Positions 26,752 to 36,105 of a stretch of DNA of 37,467 bases are shown piece by piece. The notes under the pieces were generated by a model. It did not search any database, had not been told where the DNA came from, and was given only the letters and a program-made list of their open reading frames with translations. A program made the position numbers and the translations under genes. This DNA comes from Candidatus Gastranaerophilales bacterium (lineage in GTDB: Bacteria > Cyanobacteriota > Vampirovibrionia > Gastranaerophilales > Gastranaerophilaceae): positions 1-37,467 of the forward strand of contig CANQJQ010000004.1 of the NCBI GenBank assembly GCA_947624265.1. The letters run 5' to 3'. Every line of letters starts with the position of its first letter. Position 1 is the stretch's first letter.

Positions 26752-28326
26752 ATGAAACAAATATATTTATTTTTTAAAAAAATTGATGTTTTATACTTCG
26801 CAATTATTTTAATAATAATGATTGCAGGTTTTTATTTTTTCGGGAAAAATATTTATTCACCTCTTTCGGATATAGGAAGAGAGTTTTATATTCCTTTAAG
26901 AATGACTCAAGGGTTTGTATTATATCGTGATATCAGCAATATATACGGTCCTCTTGGGTATATGCTTAATGCATTATTATTAAAAATATTTGGTTCCGGT
27001 TTAAATACTTTTTTATATATCGGATTTATATTATCTTATTTATCTGTTATTTTAATTTTTCAAATAAATAAACTGTTTCTGCCAAAATCACTTGCCTTCC
27101 TTCTGTCTATATTTTTTATTCCGTCATGTATATTTTTCCCGACATTTTCAAATTGGATAACCCCATACTCATATTCTGTTCTTTGGGGACTGTTTGGAAT
27201 TTTAGTTTCAATCTTTTCTTTATTTAAATATTTAAAAACTGATAATTTTAATTTCTTTATTTTGTCAATTTTAACTTATGGTTTCTCATTATGTTGCAAA
27301 TTAGATTTTGCACTTTTTATAATTTTACTCGCCGGGATAGCTATTTTTAAAAAATTGAATTTTAAATCTTTAATTATATTATTTTTTACGGTTTTAATTT
27401 TTCCAATAATATCTGTTTTAGTTCTTTTAAATCAAGGATGCTCTTTAAACGATTTATATTCCGCATACAAGTATATAGCATATATAACAAGTTCATATCC
27501 CGTAAAATATTTCTATTATTATTATAACTTTATTCCTTCCGTTTCTTCCCTTAAGAACGCCATTCTTTCTTTGATATATCCTTATCCTTCATCAATTTTT
27601 AGGATAATTGGATATCTTTCATTTTTATTAATTATTAAATATATAATTTCTTTTTTCAAAAATAAAAAATTAAATCAGAATGAATTTTTGCACTTGTGCT
27701 TTCTTAGTGCGGGTTTTTTAATTTCCATAAAATGCATAGGTGCAATTAATTTAGCTATATATGGTACATATTTACTTCCCGTTATTTTATCTTCTGTTTT
27801 TGTTGTAATTTATACCGAATTTTTCCAAAATAAAAAATATTTAATGTATGTTGTTTGCTTGTTATTATTTATTTTTTATACTGTAAATTGTTTTCAATCT
27901 AATGTCTTATATAATGTTAATATCGGAGAATATAAAGTAAAAATATATCCTGAATATATTAACGGTATGGTTAAATTGCAGGAATATATAAAAGATAATG
28001 TCAAATCCGATGACACATTACTTATATTACCTGAAGGCAGCATTATAAATTATGCTGAAAATATAAAATCTGATGATAAATATTTTATATTAAATCCTGT
28101 ATATGCCGATATGTACGGAATGAGTAATATATTAAACGATATTATAATTAAAAAACCTGATTTTATAGTATTTTCAAATTTGGTATATACAGATTACCCT
28201 TATCAGTTTTTTAAGGAAACTTACGGTAAAGAATTGTATGAGTACGTAAAAGAGCATTATAAATATGAAAAGGCAGCAGGGGATAAAATAGAGTTTGAAA
28301 TATACAAATTAACCGAAAAAATGTGA
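26752..28326 (+). CDS. Multi-pass membrane glycosyltransferase-like protein (ArnT/PMT-type architecture)
   Basis: ~10 hydrophobic helices, YRDISNIYGPLGYMLNALLLKIFG early loop motif, soluble C-terminal domain. Confidence 0.65.
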   Translation: MKQIYLFFKKIDVLYFAIILIIMIAGFYFFGKNIYSPLSDIGREFYIPLRMTQGFVLYRDISNIYGPLGYMLNALLLKIFGSGLNTFLYIGFILSYLSVILIFQINKLFLPKSLAFLLSIFFIPSCIFFPTFSNWITPYSYSVLWGLFGILVSIFSLFKYLKTDNFNFFILSILTYGFSLCCKLDFALFIILLAGIAIFKKLNFKSLIILFFTVLIFPIISVLVLLNQGCSLNDLYSAYKYIAYITSSYPVKYFYYYYNFIPSVSSLKNAILSLIYPYPSSIFRIIGYLSFLLIIKYIISFFKNKKLNQNEFLHLCFLSAGFLISIKCIGAINLAIYGTYLLPVILSSVFVVIYTEFFQNKKYLMYVVCLLLFIFYTVNCFQSNVLYNVNIGEYKVKIYPEYINGMVKLQEYIKDNVKSDDTLLILPEGSIINYAENIKSDDKYFILNPVYADMYGMSNILNDIIIKKPDFIVFSNLVYTDYPYQFFKETYGKELYEYVKEHYKYEKAAGDKIEFEIYKLTEKM

Positions 28327-28350
28327 TATACTAAGCGAAATGGTAAAAAT

Positions 28351-28671
28351 ATGAAAAAAGAAGAACAAATAAAAATTATAGAAGATATGCAAAAAGTAGT
28401 AGAGCAAATGCGCTTGGATGACTTAGAAGAAGATCCTTCATTAAAAGATGAGGAATTTGAATGTTCCTGCTGCGGAAAAACGAAATCACCCGCAGGGTCA
28501 ATTCAATATGGACAATACAGACTTTGCAATGATTGTGTTTTACTTGCGGAAACGGGGTTTGCACTTGGTAAATTTAAAAATGCGGAAGAACTTATTAAAG
28601 CCATGGAAGATACAAGACTTGAAGAAATGTGTGAATATATAAAACAACAGGAAAAACGAGAAAATAACTGA
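28351..28671 (+). CDS. Small zinc-ribbon-like protein
   Basis: CSCCGKTKSPAGSIQYGQYRLCNDC; 2-nt gap to the downstream metalloprotease. Confidence 0.7.
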   Translation: MKKEEQIKIIEDMQKVVEQMRLDDLEEDPSLKDEEFECSCCGKTKSPAGSIQYGQYRLCNDCVLLAETGFALGKFKNAEELIKAMEDTRLEEMCEYIKQQEKRENN

Positions 28672-28672
28672 T

Positions 28673-29452
28673 ATGCACAGACTCACATACATAAATGATA
28701 ATTTAAAAAAAGGTTGTCTTATCAGGTGGCCCGAACAATGTTTTCCGATGCCCGTATATATTGCTCCTTGCAGTTGGTATTCCTTAAGCGAAGCAGACAG
28801 ATTTTCATACGTTAATATGGTTATAGAAGCTTTAAATACTTGGGAAAGTGTCTCTGATGGAAAGATTTCTTTTTATTTGGCTAACACATTAAATGATTCA
28901 CAAATGAATGTTGAATGGAGAAGAGTAGACAGAAAATCATTGGGTAATTGCACATTTAATTATGATGAAAATTCAAGATTATATTCCGCAGAAGTTTCTA
29001 TAGGAATATCTGACGGAATAATACACAAAAAATATATGGATGAAAATGAAGTATATCATACAATACTTCACGAAATAGGGCATTCATTAGGACTCGGACA
29101 TTCAAAAAACACGGAAGATATAATGTACACACCGCATCAATACGGAGTTGTATCCTTATCACAAAGAGATATAAATTCCCTAAGATGGTTATATGCCTTG
29201 CCATACGGAGCAAGTGCGGAAAGTTTAAATGCAATATATTCAACAAATTATTCAAATATAGACGACATAATTATGTATATAGAATCAGGCGAAGCCGAAT
29301 CAATGTTTGAAAAAACATTGAAACAAATAAAAAACCCTCAAAGAGATTTAGAAGAAGAACAAAAAAAGCTGGCTGAAATTAAAAAATTTCATATGTCCAT
29401 GCAAAATGTAGGTTTGCCAAAAGAACTAAAAGATAAGTTTAAAGATATGTAA
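28673..29452 (+). CDS. Matrixin-like zinc metalloprotease without obvious signal peptide
   Basis: HTILHEIGHSLGLGHS (HExxHxxGxxH) plus DIMYTPHQYG Met-turn-like motif; N-terminus MHRLTYINDNLKKGCLIRWPEQ is not signal-peptide-like. Confidence 0.85.
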   Translation: MHRLTYINDNLKKGCLIRWPEQCFPMPVYIAPCSWYSLSEADRFSYVNMVIEALNTWESVSDGKISFYLANTLNDSQMNVEWRRVDRKSLGNCTFNYDENSRLYSAEVSIGISDGIIHKKYMDENEVYHTILHEIGHSLGLGHSKNTEDIMYTPHQYGVVSLSQRDINSLRWLYALPYGASAESLNAIYSTNYSNIDDIIMYIESGEAESMFEKTLKQIKNPQRDLEEEQKKLAEIKKFHMSMQNVGLPKELKDKFKDM

Positions 29453-29468
29453 TTTTATGCAATAATAA

Positions 29469-29805
29469 AAAAGAGAGCAGACGAACAATCGCGTATAAGA
29501 AATTATATGAGGAAAGTCCGCACACCCAAGGGCAGAACGACGGATAACGTCCGCCGAAGGCGACTTCAGGACAAGTGCCACAGAAAAGTAAACAACCAAT
29601 AAGGTTCAGGTGCAACGGTAGTGTAAAAGACTACCAGAGGTATTGAGAAATACCTGCTCGGTAAACTCCGTTCGGGTGCAAGATTGAATAAAAGGTTAAG
29701 GCTGCCCGCCGTCTTTTGAAAAATCGCAAAGAACTTTAAGGCAACTTAAAGTCAAGACAGATGATTGTTTAGAAACAGAATGCGGCTTATGAACTGCTCT
29801 CTTTT
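29469..29805 (+). ncRNA. rnpB: RNase P RNA, type A
   Basis: GAGGAAAGTCCGCACACCCAAGGGCAGAACGACGGATAACGTCCGCCGAAGGCGACTTCAGGACAAGTGCCACAGAAA core, GGTAAACTCC, ACAGAATGCGGCTTATGAACTGCTCTC; 12-bp P1 pairing AAAAGAGAGCAG (29469-29480) with CTGCTCTCTTTT (29794-29805). Confidence 0.97.
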
Positions 29806-30697
29806 ATCCGATAATCAAACCGTTTTGCGTCATATATTCAGCTAATTCTTCTATACGGGCTTTATTTTCTTCCGTATTCGGATAATTTTTTACCGCCAAA
29901 TCGCAAATATCAATCTTGTTTTTCTTAATTTCTTCAAGATCAAGTTCCGGTCTTTTGGCAACACTTGTAACTAAATCCAAATGTCTTTTTGCATCTAAAC
30001 GGGACTGTACCTTAGGGTAATTTGAAGCATATATCTGACTTGCCGAAGCTCTGTCGCTTAAAGCGGCACAAGATGATTCCATCAAATATCTTACCACAGC
30101 GATTTCTATATCTTCTATAGCCTTATGTGCTTTTTGTATAAGAGTTTCATCACCTAAGTCTATATTATCGGTTTTACCTATAACTTCCATAATTTGATAT
30201 TTTTTTTCAAGTAATTTTTTATGTAGTTCAAAACCAACTTTTACCGTATACGGTAAAGACGGGTTTAAAGAAATAAATGAAGTCATGCCTATAAATCTGT
30301 TTAAATTTGTATCACCGTATAATATTAAAGGCTCTGACGGATATTCTTCATCATTAGGGTCAATAGAAGTTTTATATTGTTTAGCAATAGTTTCAGTAAA
30401 CATTTGTACTTGAGGAGGACGTTCTCTATACTCCAATCTTGGAAGTCCCGCATATCCTTTTCTTATAAAACAATCCTGATTAGGATATTCTTGGGCAATC
30501 TCATTTAATAAAAGAGCATCTTTTTTCAGAAATTCAGGAGGAAAGTTTCCCTCGGCAACATCACCCAAATCAACAATATCTTCAACATAAATGCCTTTAA
30601 AAGATGTTTTACGTTGTCCGTTTACATTTTTTACACTGTTTTTGGAAAAAGAATTTATAACATTTGAAACAGGTGAAATTCTCATAAAAGACTCCAT
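29804..30697 (-). CDS. Hypothetical protein with N-terminal MRIS...SFKGI leader
   Basis: ATG 30697 (MESFMRISPVSNVINSF...RKTSFKGIYVEDIVDLGD) preceded by SD AGAGGT; the track start at 30778 is unlikely. Confidence 0.75.
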   Translation of the reverse strand: MESFMRISPVSNVINSFSKNSVKNVNGQRKTSFKGIYVEDIVDLGDVAEGNFPPEFLKKDALLLNEIAQEYPNQDCFIRKGYAGLPRLEYRERPPQVQMFTETIAKQYKTSIDPNDEEYPSEPLILYGDTNLNRFIGMTSFISLNPSLPYTVKVGFELHKKLLEKKYQIMEVIGKTDNIDLGDETLIQKAHKAIEDIEIAVVRYLMESSCAALSDRASASQIYASNYPKVQSRLDAKRHLDLVTSVAKRPELDLEEIKKNKIDICDLAVKNYPNTEENKARIEELAEYMTQNGLIIG

Positions 30698-30840
30698 TAA
30701 TACCTCTTTCAAAAAATGAGAATAAAAAATTTGCTTATTATTTAAAAGATGTAAAAAAAAATTAACATTTATTAACATTATATCAACAAAATTTATTTAT
30801 ACATTTTAAAGGAATGAAAAGTAAAGCTAGCATCAGGTTT

Positions 30841-31563
30841 ATGAAAATAAGTTCATCTTTCAATAAAATTGGAGAAGGGCATTCCAAGCAATCGTTCAAA
30901 GGAATACCCGAAAAACCAATATATATTCCAAATATCGTAGGCAAAATAGGAAAAGTTGTCGGCGAATATGTTAACACGCCCGAACAAAAATTATTCTTAG
31001 CTACGACAGCCCTGATGTTTCAACCTTTACTGGATTTAAAATATGCAGATGAAGAAAAAAGAACCGATGCCGCAATAAAATCTGCTTCAAAAGCAATAGC
31101 GGGAGGATTTACCGGTGTTGTAATAAGAGCAGCTTTTCAAAAAATAACGGAACATTTCATAGGCTTTGATAAACACAATAAATTTAATCTTCACTTTTTC
31201 CCCGATAACGCTATAAGGATGAAAGAAAATAGCGTTTCAATGGCGAATATCAGGATGAGCCAATATTGTAAAACATTAGGCACATTATTCGCAGTACTTT
31301 TTATGATATTATTTTCAAATTCCAAAGTCGATGTGCCTTTAACCAGTGATTTACAGGATTTAATTTCAGGAGTAGTTAAAGAAAATAAATCCTGGATAAG
31401 CTCACTTAATGACGTAAAAGATGCAAGAATAGATAAAATTAAAAAATGGTTTAAAAAGAAAAATGAACTTATAGTCAAATACAAAAACAAAATCAAAAAA
31501 GTTATTAATGCTTTATCTGATGATAGCGAAACAAAAAAGCCATCGGAGGACAGTAAAACATGA
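30841..31563 (+). CDS. Hypothetical membrane protein with N-terminal MKIS...SFKGI leader
   Basis: MKISSSFNKIGEGHSKQSFKGIPEKPIYIPNIVGK...; hydrophobic segment TLGTLFAVLFMILFS; ATG 30841 suggested by alignment of the leader with the divergent gene (track start 30814). Confidence 0.68.
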   Translation: MKISSSFNKIGEGHSKQSFKGIPEKPIYIPNIVGKIGKVVGEYVNTPEQKLFLATTALMFQPLLDLKYADEEKRTDAAIKSASKAIAGGFTGVVIRAAFQKITEHFIGFDKHNKFNLHFFPDNAIRMKENSVSMANIRMSQYCKTLGTLFAVLFMILFSNSKVDVPLTSDLQDLISGVVKENKSWISSLNDVKDARIDKIKKWFKKKNELIVKYKNKIKKVINALSDDSETKKPSEDSKT

Positions 31564-32615
31564 AAACTCCGATGAAGATATTGCAGGATTACATAATTGT
31601 TCCTGCTCATAAGTTTTATAAAGATTTTTTAAGTAAGAATGCAAGGCATTCTTACTGCAAAAATGTTGCTAACTTTATTTTTAACTGCAGTAAAGAAACA
31701 GCACTTATAATGCTATTTTTTAATGCGGTTTCCATACTTTCAAGCCATATATCGCAAATAGGCGGATTAAAGAAAAGCAAGAGAGAAAACAAAGAATATT
31801 TAATAACACAAGAAAAGAAAGAACTCGGACTTGATTTAGTTTTAACCATTATACCTCCTTTTATGCTTAATAATTTCTTAAAAAAGAAATTAGAAGCAGG
31901 GTTAATAACGACAAAAGAAGCAAGAGAGAAATTAATAAACCTGGCAGCACCTGTAGTAGGAGCTTCAAGAGACGAACTATACAGTATAGAACACATAAGA
32001 CCCTTGAAAGAAACTGTCTCAACAATCATTACAAGAGGGACAAGCGCAATACTTAAACACACAAAAAAGATGCCAAAAAGTATTGAAAACGTTGTAAGAA
32101 ATATAGATACCGGACTAAAGAAAAAACTTCCAAATTTTGCCGAACAAATTCCGAAACCCAATCTTGAAGATATAGCTACGGATTTGGACAATTTGGCAAA
32201 AGAAAAAAAAGTAAGTAAAACAATATTAAAACAGTTTAGAAACGGAAGCGCATACGATGAATTATGCGGTCAGATTAACGGACTTCTTATTATTACGACA
32301 CTCGCATATACAATACTCGCAAGCAATGTTATAATGCCGATTTTAAAGAACAAATTAGCAAACAGAGAATATGAAAAACAACTTGCGAAAATGGGTGAAA
32401 CAAAAGAGAGTATAAAACGTAAAAAACGTTTTGAATACAACAATGTCCCCATTCTAAAACCTGATAATGATATATTCAACATATTTTCAGACACAAATTT
32501 AACCATATCACAAACAACTAACCCGCAAATCATTACAAAATCCCCAAATAATCCTTTTAAGGAAATAGAAAAATATAAAAGCATTTCTTCTCAACCAATC
32601 GGCTTGAGAATTTAG
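31560..32615 (+). CDS. Hypothetical membrane protein
   Basis: Overlaps the upstream gene by 4 nt; hydrophobic segments TALIMLFFNAVSILS and LLIITTLAYTILASNVIMPIL; ends SQPIGLRI. Confidence 0.68.
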   Translation: MKTPMKILQDYIIVPAHKFYKDFLSKNARHSYCKNVANFIFNCSKETALIMLFFNAVSILSSHISQIGGLKKSKRENKEYLITQEKKELGLDLVLTIIPPFMLNNFLKKKLEAGLITTKEAREKLINLAAPVVGASRDELYSIEHIRPLKETVSTIITRGTSAILKHTKKMPKSIENVVRNIDTGLKKKLPNFAEQIPKPNLEDIATDLDNLAKEKKVSKTILKQFRNGSAYDELCGQINGLLIITTLAYTILASNVIMPILKNKLANREYEKQLAKMGETKESIKRKKRFEYNNVPILKPDNDIFNIFSDTNLTISQTTNPQIITKSPNNPFKEIEKYKSISSQPIGLRI

Positions 32616-32645
32616 TGTAATATAATATATAATAAATTTATACCC

Positions 32646-32719
32646 GTGTCCGTAGCTTAACAGGATAGAGCAAAGATCTCCGAAGTCTTTAGATGTGGGT
32701 TCAACTCCCATCGGGCACA
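32646..32719 (+). tRNA. tRNA-Arg (anticodon CCG)
   Basis: Acceptor GTGTCCG/CGGGCAC, D-stem GCTT/GAGC, anticodon arm AAGAT-CTCCGAA-GTCTT, T-arm GTGGG-TTCAACT-CCCAT, discriminator A; CCA not encoded. Confidence 0.93.
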
Positions 32720-32783
32720 ATTTACTGGTAATTATTATAAATTTATATTATAATTTTTATAAAGATTTTATAGAAGGTGTAAT

Positions 32784-33131
32784 ATGGCAAAAGATATTGA
32801 TACGGTTCCTATAGAGGTAATAATATTAACGGCAGACCATGAAATAAAAGGTACTGTTCATGTTTCAAAATATACTAAAACCAACAGAGAATTAACCGAT
32901 TTATTAAACGATAAAGAAAAACGATTTTTGGCCGTTACAAATGCTGAAATTCTTGCCAGAAACTCAAACCTTCCGCCAAGAAGATATAATTTTTTGGAAA
33001 TTCATATAGACTGCATTATGATGGTTCATCCTTCAAGTCAGGTTGTATTCAGAGAAACAGGCAAAGCTCAAGAGGATATTGCCCGTTTCAGAGAATTAAG
33101 AAACAAATTAAACCAAACAAAACCATTCTGA
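32784..33131 (+). CDS. Conserved hypothetical protein (115 aa)
   Basis: SD-like gaaggtg upstream; MAKDIDTVPIEVIILTADHEIKGTVHVSKYTKTNRELTDLLNDKEKRFLAVTNAEI... beta-rich. Confidence 0.7.
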   Translation: MAKDIDTVPIEVIILTADHEIKGTVHVSKYTKTNRELTDLLNDKEKRFLAVTNAEILARNSNLPPRRYNFLEIHIDCIMMVHPSSQVVFRETGKAQEDIARFRELRNKLNQTKPF

Positions 33132-33132
33132 T

Positions 33133-34122
33133 ATGAATAATTACAAAAATATTTTACTAATTAATTTTGGAGGCATTGGGGATGAAATCCTTTTTATGCC
33201 CGTTCTTCAAATTTTAAAAAAAACTTATCCTCAGGCTAAAATTACACTATGTCTTGAAGGAAGAAGCAAAAGTTTTATTTCGCTTACAAATTTAATTGAT
33301 AATTTTTTCTGTGTTGATATTAAAACCAAAAATAAGTATATAGAGATGTTAAAACTATATTTTAAAGCTTTATTCGGGCATTATGATTTGGTTATTTCAT
33401 CCGGAGCCAGTCCTTTAATTTCTTTATTATTATTTTTTACGGGAATTAAAACAAGAGTTGGATATAAAACATCTAATATAAGCAAAAAATTATTAACACA
33501 CGCCGTAAAATTAAATAAAAATCAATACGCATCAAAAATGTATTTTGATTTGGTAAAACCTATAACAAACGGTGAATTTGAACTTCCCCAAATAAATCTT
33601 GATAATGTTGAAAGAAATACCAATGTTGTTGTTATACACCCCGGGGTAAGTAAAATAAGTGTTTCTAAAGATATTATAAAAATATTTGGCGCCCAAGTTT
33701 GGGCTGAACTTATTAAAAAGCTTGTGTTAAAGAATAAATCAGTTATACTTTGCGGCGGACCTGATGATGAAGAGGTTATCACGCAAATAAAAACTGAATT
33801 AAACGGGATTGATTTAAGTAATTTTACCGATATGTACGGCAAAACAAAAAATATGCTTGATTTTGCAAAAATCTTAAAAAAAGCGGGGGTTCTTATTTGT
33901 TCTGACTCTGCCCCAATGCATATAGGAGTTGCCACAGATACAAAAACTATTGCTATATTCGGGCCAACCGATGAAAAAAAATTATTGCCGGAGTCAGAAA
34001 AATTTATTTCAATAACAAATAACTCAGACTGCCGTCCATGTTTATGGGAAAAAAGACAAACAACCTGCGAAGAACTTAAATGCCTTAATTTTAATTTAGA
34101 TAAAATTATTGAAAGGGTATAA
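33133..34122 (+). CDS. Glycosyltransferase family 9 (heptosyltransferase-like)
   Basis: NILLINFGGIGDEILFMPVLQILKKTYPQAKITL, VVIHPGVSKISVSKD, VILCGGPDDEEV, LICSDSAPMHIGVATDTKTIAIFGPTDEKKLLP. Confidence 0.92.
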   Translation: MNNYKNILLINFGGIGDEILFMPVLQILKKTYPQAKITLCLEGRSKSFISLTNLIDNFFCVDIKTKNKYIEMLKLYFKALFGHYDLVISSGASPLISLLLFFTGIKTRVGYKTSNISKKLLTHAVKLNKNQYASKMYFDLVKPITNGEFELPQINLDNVERNTNVVVIHPGVSKISVSKDIIKIFGAQVWAELIKKLVLKNKSVILCGGPDDEEVITQIKTELNGIDLSNFTDMYGKTKNMLDFAKILKKAGVLICSDSAPMHIGVATDTKTIAIFGPTDEKKLLPESEKFISITNNSDCRPCLWEKRQTTCEELKCLNFNLDKIIERV

Positions 34123-34126
34123 TTCT

Positions 34127-35092
34127 ATGAAAAAAATTATTATCTGTTTTTTAATAGTTTTTATCTGCCAAGCAGGTAACTATACTTTTGCAGAACAAAA
34201 AAATAATAATGAAAAAGCGCTCGGTCAACATTTTTATTTACTTGAAGATAACAATAAATTCGGAGTAAAAGATAAACATGATAATGTTATAATTCCCGCA
34301 CAATTTGACGATATAAAATATTTTGCAAATAATGAATTTATAGTAACTCTTAACGAAAAAAAAGGAGTTTGTAATACAAACGATGCTTGTACTTACGGCA
34401 TTATTTTTAAAAATATTATTCCAGTAAATTCAAACTACTTAATTTTCCAAGTTTCCGATGACAATTATTATTTAATAAATCGAAAAAAAGATACAGCCCC
34501 CGCTATCAGAAGAGCCGAATATATTTCCGCCGAATGGGAATATTATAGGAATTCACATTATATACCCGCAAAAAATAACGGTAAGTTCGGCATAATTAAA
34601 TATAATTCATCAGAAAATAAAAGCGAAGAAGCAATCCCTTATATTTATGATGAAATACTATCAGCATATAATTATGATGGGAATTTATATTATGCTGCAA
34701 AGAAAAACAACAAATTAGGAATTATAAATATCGGTAAAGCCGAAGAACAAACAGAGTTTATCTATGATGAAATAACCCAATTGGGTTTCAACAGCGCTTA
34801 TTTAAAATTAAATCAGAACGGGGAATACGGACTATTTGATTTAAAAACAGGTATGCATACGCCGGCGAAATTTGAAGATATAAGAATAGGGAAACTTAAA
34901 ACAGGCAATTACGGCGAAAATATTGAAGTAATGTATGACGGCAAATGGCATTACATAAAAAAAGGAAAGATTGCGGGGAAAATAGCCGCAAATGCCGGTA
35001 CAAATGTTGCTAAGGGAGTCGTCGCAATAGTTGGTGCACCGATTGTAATCCCTTACATTTTGCTATGGGAGTTTTACTGCAATCATATTTAA
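34127..35092 (+). CDS. WG-repeat-containing secreted or membrane protein
   Basis: Signal peptide MKKIIICFLIVFICQAGNYTFAEQ; repeats such as NKFGVKDKHDNVIIPAQFDDIKYF, GKFGIIKYNSSENKSEEAIPYIYDEI, NKLGIINIGKAEEQTEFIYDEIT, GEYGLFDLKTGMHTPAKFEDI. Start 34127 preferred over 34109. Confidence 0.8.
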   Translation: MKKIIICFLIVFICQAGNYTFAEQKNNNEKALGQHFYLLEDNNKFGVKDKHDNVIIPAQFDDIKYFANNEFIVTLNEKKGVCNTNDACTYGIIFKNIIPVNSNYLIFQVSDDNYYLINRKKDTAPAIRRAEYISAEWEYYRNSHYIPAKNNGKFGIIKYNSSENKSEEAIPYIYDEILSAYNYDGNLYYAAKKNNKLGIINIGKAEEQTEFIYDEITQLGFNSAYLKLNQNGEYGLFDLKTGMHTPAKFEDIRIGKLKTGNYGENIEVMYDGKWHYIKKGKIAGKIAANAGTNVAKGVVAIVGAPIVIPYILLWEFYCNHI

Positions 35093-35123
35093 TTTGAAAA
35101 CTTATAAAAGGAATTATATATAA

Positions 35124-36086
35124 ATGTTATCAAAAAGAATAATTATAATTTTTATTAATATTTTAATCTTTATTGCTTTGTTTTTTGTATTAGATAATTA
35201 TATATACATACATGAGAGCAAAAAATATCCTCAATGGAAAGCAAAGAAAATCTATTTGTTTAATAACCCGCCCGTAAGAGAAATTGACGCAAGATATATA
35301 GGCAGGAGTGAATTTTATAATTATCATCCTGCACCTCATCCTCAAAAAATTAATAATAAAAAAACAAAAACACAAATTAAAAACAATCCGATTATAATAT
35401 TCGGATGTTCATACGCATACGGAAGAAAATTAAATTTTAATCAAACCTTCGGATACAAACTTGAGCAACTGCTAAAAATGCCCGTTATAAACAGAGCTAT
35501 TCCCGCCGGAGGCTTACAGCACATGTATTTTCTCAGCACACAAGATGAATTTTATGACTATATACCAAATGCAAAAGATTTTATATATATACTAATGAGT
35601 GATCATCCAAGAAGAATGCTTATATATTCTTTTTATCCGCACCTTGATTTTTTTATGCTTCACTACTGCATAAAAAATAACAAACTAGTAATGGACAATT
35701 ACAAAAATCCTTTTAAAAACTTTTTTAAATCGCTATACACAATAAAGGCTCTAAATCATTCTTTTGTATATAATTTTTTAAAAAACAGTAAAAATGCTGA
35801 TAAAATAACTGATATAGAACTTTTATATTTTACAGAAACAAGAAAAAATCTTGAGAAAAGATATAACCATAAAGTCAACTTTACTGTAATAATATACGAT
35901 ATACTGCCCTATGAAGAAATTTTAAAATTAAAACTCAAAAAAAACGGCTTTAATGTTATTGATGCAAAAGAGATAACAAACAATGAAATATTAAATAAAA
36001 AATATTCCATAGAAAACGACGGACATCCGAGTGAAGAAGCTTGGGATTTATTAACCCCGCTTATTTCAAAACATCTTCCCAAATAA
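35124..36086 (+). CDS. SGNH/GDSL-hydrolase-like membrane-anchored protein
   Basis: N-terminal TM, IIIFGCSYAYGRKLNFNQTFGYKLEQLL (GxSxxxG block), C-terminal ENDGHPSEEAWDLLTPLISKHL (DxxH block). Confidence 0.7.
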   Translation: MLSKRIIIIFINILIFIALFFVLDNYIYIHESKKYPQWKAKKIYLFNNPPVREIDARYIGRSEFYNYHPAPHPQKINNKKTKTQIKNNPIIIFGCSYAYGRKLNFNQTFGYKLEQLLKMPVINRAIPAGGLQHMYFLSTQDEFYDYIPNAKDFIYILMSDHPRRMLIYSFYPHLDFFMLHYCIKNNKLVMDNYKNPFKNFFKSLYTIKALNHSFVYNFLKNSKNADKITDIELLYFTETRKNLEKRYNHKVNFTVIIYDILPYEEILKLKLKKNGFNVIDAKEITNNEILNKKYSIENDGHPSEEAWDLLTPLISKHLPK

Positions 36087-36105
36087 TTTATCATATAAAG
36101 GATTT

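Noticed and set aside
29804-30778. Extended N-terminus MLINVNFFLHLLNNKQIFYSHFLKEVL of the minus gene
   Set aside because: The SD AGAGGT sits directly before ATG 30697, and the SFKGI leader aligns with its neighbour only from that start.
31652-32191. 179-aa minus ORF overlapping 31560-32615
   Set aside because: Long, but antisense to the + gene, which is translationally linked to its upstream neighbour; composition looks like a reverse-complement artefact (Ser/Phe-rich).
32508-32720. 70-aa minus ORF covering the tRNA-Arg
   Set aside because: Antisense to a clear tRNA and the 3' end of a CDS; 'MCPMGVEPTSKDFGDLC' is just the reverse-translated tRNA, a common artefact.
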